From contig CAZZHV010000043.1 in NCBI GenBank assembly GCA_964654135.1, forward strand, positions 1 to 9,462: a DNA stretch of 9,462 nt, read 5' to 3'. Origin of the DNA: CAMLQK01 sp964654135 (GTDB lineage: Bacteria > Patescibacteriota > Saccharimonadia > Saccharimonadales > UBA4665). Both the position numbers and the translations under genes were made by a program. The notes under the pieces were generated by a model. That model did no database searches and had not been told where the DNA came from. It saw only the letters and a list, made by a program, of their open reading frames with translations. How positions within the stretch are numbered: position 1 is the first letter of the stretch; each line of letters starts with the position of its first letter. Shown in pieces: positions 5,146-9,462 of the stretch.

Positions 5146-5616
5146 CTAGTCTTCCTTCTTGGTAGAAGCAGGACGAGCAGTGATAGCAACCTTTTCAAAA
5201 GTACCACCTGCTGTTTCAATAGCAGCGATTGCAGATGCGCTAGCACCTTGCAACTTAACGGTAACTTTCTTGGTTACTTCACCCTTAGCGATAAGCTTAA
5301 TGCGAACGAATGGGTTTGAGATCAAACCTGCTTCGGCAAACGCAAAGCTATCTGCGGTCTTACCAGCGAACTGGTCAAGATCACCAGTGTATACGTTCTC
5401 AGCTTTGAGCTTGTGTGAACGGAAACCCTGGAGCTTAGGAAGACGCTGTGCAAGTGGGTTCTGACCACCTTCGAAACCTGGGCGCTTTTTAGCACCGGTA
5501 CGAGACATCTGACCCTTAGTACCACGACCAGCGGTTTTACCCTGACCAGCTGCGATACCACGACCAACGCGCTTAGCGCTCTTGTTGGTGTTAGTCTTAA
5601 GTTCGTTGTACTTCAT
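5146..5616 (-). CDS. rplO: 50S ribosomal protein L15
   Basis: A 156-residue L15 (family about 145-150). The start MKYNELKTNTNKSAKRVGRG is followed by the glycine/arginine-rich arm GQGKTAGRGTKGQMSRTG at about 25-42 and RPGFEGGQNPLAQRLPKLQGF at 45-65, all diagnostic. The C-terminal half (about 100-150) is the globular rRNA-binding part with the GEVTKKVTVKLQGASASA segment. L15 binds 23S rRNA and acts late in 50S assembly. It follows rpsE by 2 bases: rpmD (L30), normally between them, is missing. GAGG lies 7 bases before the ATG, within the end of rpsE. The stop is TAG, followed at once by the secY leader hairpin. Confidence 0.99.
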   Translation of the reverse strand: MKYNELKTNTNKSAKRVGRGIAAGQGKTAGRGTKGQMSRTGAKKRPGFEGGQNPLAQRLPKLQGFRSHKLKAENVYTGDLDQFAGKTADSFAFAEAGLISNPFVRIKLIAKGEVTKKVTVKLQGASASAIAAIETAGGTFEKVAITARPASTKKED

Positions 5617-5618
5617 AG

Positions 5619-6218
5619 TTACGCCTCACTCTTGGCTGTCTTAGCAGCTTTCTTATTAGCTTGAGTAGTTACCCAAGTGTTAGCAGGAGCGATACTCTGA
5701 AGTGCTGCGATAGTAGCGTAAGCAATGTTAGCCTTGTTGGTTGAACCAAGTGACTTAGACAATGCGTTGCTAATACCAGCTACTTCGAGAACAGTACGTA
5801 CCACACCACCAGCGATCAAACCGGTACCAGGACTAGCAGGCTTAACGAGGATGCGAGCACCACTCACCTTAGCTTCTGATTCGTGTGGGATAGTACCCTT
5901 ATGTACAGGTACGAGGATCATGTGCTTCTTAGCTACTTCGGTTGCCTTAGTAACTGCAGCAGTCACGTCAGCGCCCTTAGCAAGACCAACACCGATACGG
6001 TGTTTGCGGTCACCTACTACAACGAGTGCGCGGAAACGGAAGCGACGGCCACCCTTTACTACACGAGCAACGCGGTCGATGTGCACTACGCGCTCATCGA
6101 ACTGCTTTTCCTCAGGTGTAATTTCTGGACGACGGCCACGACGGTCGCCACCGCGTTGGCCCTGAGGACCACGTGGAGCTTGCGCTTGTGGGGTTTGTGC
6201 GTTTGTATTCTCAGCCAT
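5619..6218 (-). CDS. rpsE: 30S ribosomal protein S5
   Basis: A 199-residue S5, longer than E. coli S5 (167). Residues 1 to about 33 are a low-complexity Gln/Pro/Gly/Arg tail, and about 180-199 a Lys/Ala-rich tail. The double-stranded RNA-binding N-domain is at about 38-103 (FDERVVHIDRVARVVKGGRR, then FRALVVVGDRKHRIGVGLAK), and the C-domain follows (HKGTIPHE, LVKPASPGTGLIAGGVVRTV, then GISNALSKSLGSTNKANIA). S5 contributes to decoding accuracy and to the mRNA entry helicase site with S3 and S4. Its ATG is 2 bases after the rplR stop, with GGAG 8 bases upstream inside rplR. Confidence 0.99.
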   Translation of the reverse strand: MAENTNAQTPQAQAPRGPQGQRGGDRRGRRPEITPEEKQFDERVVHIDRVARVVKGGRRFRFRALVVVGDRKHRIGVGLAKGADVTAAVTKATEVAKKHMILVPVHKGTIPHESEAKVSGARILVKPASPGTGLIAGGVVRTVLEVAGISNALSKSLGSTNKANIAYATIAALQSIAPANTWVTTQANKKAAKTAKSEA

Positions 6219-6220
6219 AA

Positions 6221-6577
6221 TTAGAACTCCAATCCTGCGTTACGAGCAGCATCAGCCAAAGCCTGCATGCGACCGTGGTACAATCGGCTACCGCGGTCAA
6301 AGACTACTGAGCTAACCTTTGCGGCTTTTGCTTTTTTAGCGATTTGTTCGCCAACCCAAGCTGCGCGTTCGGTCATTGTGCCGGCTGCAGCCTTGGTACC
6401 AACAGTTGATACATAAGCGATTGTCTTGTGCTGTGTATCGTCGATAACCTGGGCAATAATGTGGCGGTTGCTAATGTTGACGCTAAGGCGTGGACGTTCA
6501 GTCGTACCAGAAACCTTGGCGCGAACACGACGTGCGCGAAGCACGCGGTTCTGTAGTTTGTGTGCAAGTTTGTTCAT
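6221..6577 (-). CDS. rplR: 50S ribosomal protein L18
   Basis: A 118-residue L18, the usual size (117-120). It shows the basic N-terminal arm (KLQNRVLRARRVRAKVSGT), the RPRLSVNISNRHIIAQVIDD strand pair at about 29-48, and the diagnostic C-terminus FDRGSRLYHGRMQALADAAR (about 94-113) plus NAGLEF. L18 binds 5S rRNA and, with L5 and L25 where present, builds the central protuberance. It starts 8 bases after rplF. Its ribosome binding site is weak: only TAGGT lies at suitable distance, while AAGGA is about 16 bases away inside rplF, so translation may depend on coupling. Confidence 0.99.
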   Translation of the reverse strand: MNKLAHKLQNRVLRARRVRAKVSGTTERPRLSVNISNRHIIAQVIDDTQHKTIAYVSTVGTKAAAGTMTERAAWVGEQIAKKAKAAKVSSVVFDRGSRLYHGRMQALADAARNAGLEF

Positions 6578-6585
6578 ACGACTAC

Positions 6586-7125
6586 CTACTTGTCCTTACC
6601 TGATTTACCGCTCTTGCGGATAATAACTTCATCAGCGTACTTGATACCCTTGCCCTTGTAAGGTTCAGGCTTCTTAAGTGCGCGGATTTCTGCAGCTACC
6701 TGGCCAACCTGCTGCTTGCTGATACCAGTAACAGTAATGTTGTTCTGTTCAACAGTAGCAGTGATGCCTTCAGGCAGTTTGTAAATAACATCGTGTGAGA
6801 AACCAAGATTGAACTTGAGATCTGCACCTTGGAGCATCACGCGGAAACCAACACCGTTGATTTCGAGCTTCTTAGAGAAGCCAGTTGATACACCAACAAC
6901 CATGTTATTTACGAGAGCACGCATAAGACCGTGCTTAGCACGAATCTTTGGCTCATCATTTGCGCGAGTAACAACAGCTTGGTTGTCCTCTACGGCAACT
7001 GTGACACCTGGCATCGTGAACTGCTTGAGGGTACCTTTAGGACCAGCTACAGTTACGAAATCTGGGTCGACAGTGATTGTCACACCACTTGGGATTTGAA
7101 TGGGTAGTTTTCCTACTCGACTCAT
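6586..7125 (-). CDS. rplF: 50S ribosomal protein L6
   Basis: A 179-residue L6, matching the family length (about 177-180). The N-terminus MSRVGKLPIQIPSGVTI, the first L6 repeat through VAGPKGTL and the second repeat ending in KKPEPYKGKGIKYADEVII (about 151-169) with a basic tail are diagnostic. L6 binds 23S rRNA near the sarcin-ricin loop and the factor-binding region, and is needed late in 50S assembly. It follows rpsH after 18 bases with AAGGA 7 bases before the ATG. The stop is TAG. Confidence 0.99.
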   Translation of the reverse strand: MSRVGKLPIQIPSGVTITVDPDFVTVAGPKGTLKQFTMPGVTVAVEDNQAVVTRANDEPKIRAKHGLMRALVNNMVVGVSTGFSKKLEINGVGFRVMLQGADLKFNLGFSHDVIYKLPEGITATVEQNNITVTGISKQQVGQVAAEIRALKKPEPYKGKGIKYADEVIIRKSGKSGKDK

Positions 7126-7143
7126 CGGATTTCCTTATTCTTT

Positions 7144-7539
7144 TTAGTAAATCTTACAAATTAATTCGCCACCGATGCCTTGTTTTTTAGCATCTGCACC
7201 GGTCATCATACCTTTAGAGGTAGAGATGATAACGATACCACGACCGCCTTTGACGGTTGGGATCTCACCTGCGCCTACGTAAGCACGACGGCCAGGCTTG
7301 CTCAAACGAGCAATTTCGGTGATACGAGCGTTCTCGTCTTCGTTATTAATAACGATACGGAGGCTCTTGCCAATGCTAGCATCGCTAACTTTTACATCTG
7401 AGATGAAACCGGCTTGCTTCAAGAGTTCAGCAACTGATTGCTTTACGTTTGAGTGAGGCATTACAACTTCACTCTTACGTACTGCGATTGCGTTGCGTAC
7501 ACGAGTAAGCATGTCGGCGATTGGATCTGTTGAAACCAT
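7144..7539 (-). CDS. rpsH: 30S ribosomal protein S8
   Basis: A 131-residue S8 starting MVSTDPIADMLTRVRNAI, the conserved N-terminus. A longer ORF opens at 7566, but it overlaps the end of rpsN and contains the Shine-Dalgarno AGGAG that lies 7 bases ahead of the internal ATG at 7537-7539, so the internal start is preferred. The C-terminal half holds KPGRRAYVGAGEIPTVKGGR (about 80-99), GIVIISTSKGMMTGADA and ends GGELICKIY, the standard S8 finish. S8 binds helix 21 of 16S rRNA early in 30S assembly. In E. coli it represses the spc operon at the rplX/rplE junction; I did not identify that structure here. Confidence 0.98.
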   Translation of the reverse strand: MVSTDPIADMLTRVRNAIAVRKSEVVMPHSNVKQSVAELLKQAGFISDVKVSDASIGKSLRIVINNEDENARITEIARLSKPGRRAYVGAGEIPTVKGGRGIVIISTSKGMMTGADAKKQGIGGELICKIY

Positions 7540-7559
7540 ATTCTTTCTCCTATTCCTTT

Positions 7560-7829
7560 CTACCAACTAGCCTTAGTTACACCAGGGACTTCGCCCTTAG
7601 ATGCGTGTTCGCGGAATGAGATACGACTCAAACCAAATTGACGCATGTAGCCGTGTGGACGGCCAGTCTCAACACAACGGTTCTTCCAACGAGTTGGGCT
7701 TGAGTTGCGAGGCAACTTAGCCAAACCGTCTTGGTCACCGAGAGCCTTGAGTTCAGCGCGCTTTGCAGCGAACTTCTGGATCATCTTCTGGCGCTTTGCA
7801 TCACGTGCAACGATAGATTTCTTAGCCAT
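7560..7829 (-). CDS. rpsN: 30S ribosomal protein S14, zinc-independent (C-minus) form
   Basis: An 89-residue S14. It starts MAKKSIVARDAKRQKM, with AAKRAELKAL in the middle and LPRNSSPTRWKNRC then TGRPHGYMRQFGLSRISFRE and PGVTKASW at the end, all matching S14. It lacks the two CxxC zinc pairs of the short 61-residue form and has a single cysteine (C52), so it is the C-minus, medium-length variant. S14 sits in the 30S head near S3 and S10. Its ATG overlaps the rplE stop by one base (TAATG), with AAGGAG 8 bases upstream inside rplE. The stop is TAG. Confidence 0.98.
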   Translation of the reverse strand: MAKKSIVARDAKRQKMIQKFAAKRAELKALGDQDGLAKLPRNSSPTRWKNRCVETGRPHGYMRQFGLSRISFREHASKGEVPGVTKASW

Positions 7830-8404
7830 TATTTAGACTCCTTTTTCTCAAACGGCATACCAAACTTAGTAAGCAGTGCTTTAGCGTGTTCTGGGCTTTG
7901 AGCCTTAATTGAGAACACAGCCTGCATACCATGAGTGGTAGTAGTTTCGTCAAAGGTCAATTCTGGGAATACTGACTGGTCGGTAAGACCGAGGCTGTAG
8001 TTGCCCTGGCGGTCAAAAGCCTTAACGCTTACACCGTGGAAGTCACGAAGACGAGGAAGTACGATAGTAACCAAACGGTCCATAAATTCGTACATCTTGT
8101 CGCCACGAAGTGTTACCTTAAGACCGATCATGTTGCCATCACGGAGCTTAAAGCCAGCAATTGATTTCTTAGCGAGGGTCTGGATAGGTTCCTGTCCAGT
8201 TACCTTGCGAAGTGTGTTAGTTGCAGCTTCGATAACTTTCTTGTCGTCCTTAGCTTTACCAAGACCAACGTTGATGGTGATCTTTTCGAGCTTTGGAACT
8301 TGGTGTGCGTTAGCGAGCTCAAGTTCTTTTTTAAGTTCGGCAGCAAACTTCGTGCTGTATTCACCACGAAGACGAGCTGTAGATGTCACGTTCTTGTCTG
8401 CCAT
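7829..8404 (-). CDS. rplE: 50S ribosomal protein L5
   Basis: A 191-residue L5, slightly longer than the common 179 because of an N-terminal lead (ADKNVTSTARLRGEY). Conserved parts are KLEKITINVGLGKAKDDKK (about 39-57), TGQEPIQTLAKKSIAGFKLR (74-93), GLKVTLRGDKMYEFMDRL and DFHGVSVKAFDRQGNYSLGL, then VFPELTFDETTTTHGMQ. L5 carries 5S rRNA into the central protuberance, contacts P-site tRNA and bridges to S13. Both ends are TAATG overlaps, with rplX upstream and rpsN downstream. AAGGAG at 8418-8413 lies within the last rplX codons. Confidence 0.99.
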   Translation of the reverse strand: MADKNVTSTARLRGEYSTKFAAELKKELELANAHQVPKLEKITINVGLGKAKDDKKVIEAATNTLRKVTGQEPIQTLAKKSIAGFKLRDGNMIGLKVTLRGDKMYEFMDRLVTIVLPRLRDFHGVSVKAFDRQGNYSLGLTDQSVFPELTFDETTTTHGMQAVFSIKAQSPEHAKALLTKFGMPFEKKESK

Positions 8405-8736
8405 TACTTAATCTCCTTGCCGCTGCTCTTGAAGACGCGGATCTTGTTACCATCTTTGTCGAATGCAAAACCGATACGGCTAGCTTTCTTAGTTGATGGG
8501 TCTACAATAGCAACTTTGCTTACGTCCATAGGCTTGGTGATCTCGAGGATACCACCCTGTGGGTTAGCTTTGTTAGGCTTAACAGCTTTTTTAACGATGT
8601 TAACGCCTTCAACAGTTACTTTGTTTTCGCGTGGGTGAGTTGCAACAACTTTACCGGTCTGGTTTTTGTATTTACCAGTAGTAACGATAACGGTGTCGCC
8701 CTTCTTGATGCGAATTTTGTAAATCTTGTTTTCCAT
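8404..8736 (-). CDS. rplX: 50S ribosomal protein L24
   Basis: A 110-residue L24 (family about 100-110). The KOW motif region is IKKGDTVIVTTGKYKNQTGK at about 10-29, followed by VVATHPRENKVTVEGVNIVK, then NPQGGILEITKPMDVSKVA and a C-terminal KASRIGFAFDKDGNKIRVFK segment. L24 is an early 23S binder that starts 50S assembly and sits near the exit tunnel. The ATG overlaps the rplN stop (TAATG) with GGAGG 7 bases ahead. Its last codons (KEIK then stop) carry the rplE Shine-Dalgarno. Confidence 0.99.
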   Translation of the reverse strand: MENKIYKIRIKKGDTVIVTTGKYKNQTGKVVATHPRENKVTVEGVNIVKKAVKPNKANPQGGILEITKPMDVSKVAIVDPSTKKASRIGFAFDKDGNKIRVFKSSGKEIK

Positions 8737-9104
8737 TAGAGTACCTCCGGTGCTAAGCTAATGATCTTGCTGTAGCCTTGGTCACGAAGTTCACGTGGAA
8801 CTGGTCCGAAGATACGGGTAGCGCGTGGGTTCTTGTCGTCACCGATAATAACTGCAGCATTGTCGTCAAACTTGATAGTAGAACCATCCTTACGGCGGAT
8901 CTTCTCAGTTGTGCGGACAACGACAGCCTTGATGACTGACTTCTTCTTCACGGTACCATTTGGTGCAGCTTCCTTAACGGTTGCCACAATGATGTCGCCT
9001 ACGCGAGCGTAGCGACGACGTGTACCACCGAGAACGCGGATACACAGGATTTCTTTAGCGCCACTGTTGTCACAGACAACGAGGCGAGATTCTTGTTGTA
9101 CCAT
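8736..9104 (-). CDS. rplN: 50S ribosomal protein L14
   Basis: A 122-residue L14, the canonical length. It starts MVQQESRLVVCDNSGAKEI and has CIRVLGGTRRRYARVGDIIV (about 21-40), VVVRTTEKIRRKDGSTIKFD and, at the C-terminus, RATRIFGPVPRELRDQGYSK followed by IISLAPEVL. L14 forms intersubunit bridges with the 30S and lies next to L19; in other bacteria it is the docking site of the silencing factor RsfS. Its ATG overlaps the rpsQ stop (TAATG), and the strong AGGAGGAG lies in the last rpsQ codons. Confidence 0.99.
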   Translation of the reverse strand: MVQQESRLVVCDNSGAKEILCIRVLGGTRRRYARVGDIIVATVKEAAPNGTVKKKSVIKAVVVRTTEKIRRKDGSTIKFDDNAAVIIGDDKNPRATRIFGPVPRELRDQGYSKIISLAPEVL

Positions 9105-9400
9105 TAGGCCTTCTCCTCCTCAGGTACTACAACAGGTGCAGCACTTTCGGTGTGGCGGATAGCAGCAGTTTCGATGATGCGGTCAAGCGTGTAACGCTTG
9201 CGTGCGCTCAAAGGACGAGTTTCAGAAATAGCGACTTTGTCACCTTCCTGAGCTTCGTTCTTCTCATCGTGTGCCATGAACTTTGTGCTTACCGTATATT
9301 GCTTACGGTAAAGCGGATGTGTCTTACGGGTCTGTACTGTCACAACAATCGTCTTGTCAGTCTTGTTGCTTGATACAGTGCCGATAATAGTCCTAGCCAT
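9104..9400 (-). CDS. rpsQ: 30S ribosomal protein S17
   Basis: A 98-residue S17 (family about 80-90). The OB-fold core is MARTIIGTVSSNKTDKTIVV (1-20), with HPLYRKQYTVSTKFMAHDE at 28-46, EGDKVAISETRPLSARKRY at 52-70 and then TLDRIIE. Residues about 80-98 form an extra Ala/Val/Glu-rich tail ending EEEKA, whose codons provide the Shine-Dalgarno for rplN. S17 is a primary 16S rRNA binder in the 30S body. The ATG overlaps the rpmC stop (TAATG), with AAGGAG at 9414-9409. Confidence 0.99.
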   Translation of the reverse strand: MARTIIGTVSSNKTDKTIVVTVQTRKTHPLYRKQYTVSTKFMAHDEKNEAQEGDKVAISETRPLSARKRYTLDRIIETAAIRHTESAAPVVVPEEEKA

Positions 9401-9462
9401 TATTTAGTCTCCTTCGTAAGTTGTTCGCCCAAGACGGTCAACATACGTGCCAAGTCTTTGCG
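9400..9462 (-). CDS. rpmC: 50S ribosomal protein L29, C-terminal part (runs off the window)
   Basis: Only the last 20 codons and the stop are present. The translation RKDLARMLTVLGEQLTKETK fits the C-terminal helix of L29 (the family pattern R-K-x-I-A-R-x-x-T-x-L-x-E). The position immediately before rpsQ is the standard L29 location. The stop TAA (9402-9400) shares its last base with the rpsQ ATG. L29 sits at the exit-tunnel rim and helps dock SRP and trigger factor. The call rests on a short C-terminus plus gene order. Confidence 0.93.
   Translation of the reverse strand, partial: RKDLARMLTVLGEQLTKETK

Noticed and set aside
5725..6165. Plus-strand ORFs opposite rpsE, and similar ones opposite rplE (8001-8411), rpsD and secY
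   Set aside because: All lie wholly inside well-identified minus-strand genes, and their compositions look like reverse-complement artefacts of ribosomal protein codons.
7540..7566. N-terminal extension of S8 from an ATG at 7566
   Set aside because: It overlaps rpsN and contains the Shine-Dalgarno of the internal ATG; the internal start gives the conserved S8 N-terminus.
8404..8440. S8-type autoregulatory site at the rplX/rplE junction
   Set aside because: The junction is a plain TAATG overlap with a Shine-Dalgarno; I could not see a helix-21-like bulged hairpin by eye.
89..9402. UGA recoding (code 25) as in Gracilibacteria
   Set aside because: All genes are full length under the standard code, with no in-frame TGA and glycine positions encoded by GGN; nothing here requires recoding.
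1..9462. CRISPR arrays, insertion sequences, prophage genes, tRNAs or att sites
   Set aside because: I saw no repeat arrays, transposase-like proteins or tRNA-like folds; almost all of the sequence is accounted for by conserved operon genes.

Overview
This window is a compact, entirely minus-strand stretch of the bacterial ribosomal-protein super-operon (the S10/spc/alpha block). Read in transcription order, from high to low coordinates, it contains rpmC (3' end only), rpsQ, rplN, rplX, rplE, rpsN, rpsH, rplF, rplR, rpsE, rplO, secY, a terminator, one unrecognised gene, a promoter, infA, rpmJ, rpsM, rpsK, rpsD, rpoA and rplQ (5' end only). No mobile element, CRISPR array, tRNA or rRNA gene is visible, and every plus-strand ORF is a shadow of a minus-strand gene.

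Organism: the likeliest source is a member of the Candidate Phyla Radiation (Patescibacteria), most probably Saccharibacteria (TM7). Ribosomal protein L30 (rpmD), normally between rpsE and rplO, is absent; only 2 bases separate those genes, and loss of L30 is a known CPR trait. L36, S14 and S4 are all cysteine-free or zinc-free forms, and packing is very tight. The phylum is my inference from remembered family features, not a computed tree. The standard code fits: all 19 visible stops are TAA or TAG and no gene needs UGA read as an amino acid.

Layout: bases 5146-9462 hold the spc part. Six gene junctions in the window are TAATG stop/start overlaps (five here plus rpmJ/rpsM), and at several the Shine-Dalgarno is written in the last codons of the upstream gene. 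An 83-base gap before secY carries a 16-bp hairpin with a 5-base loop. secY is followed by a convincing intrinsic terminator (3522-3551). Between secY and infA, where many bacteria carry adk and map, lies a single 176-residue protein of unknown function. It has its own sigma70-like promoter, whose predicted start site falls on the A of its ATG (a leaderless mRNA). A second sigma70-like promoter (extended -10, 17-bp spacer) overlapping an inverted repeat then starts the alpha part: infA-rpmJ-rpsM-rpsK-rpsD-rpoA-rplQ.

Together the genes supply 30S and 50S subunit proteins, initiation factor IF1, the SecY translocon channel and the RNA polymerase alpha subunit, so ribosome, export and transcription capacity are expressed as a unit. 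The points most worth a second look are the unknown leaderless gene, the secY leader hairpin, the palindrome over the infA promoter and the coordinated loss of zinc ligands in three ribosomal proteins.
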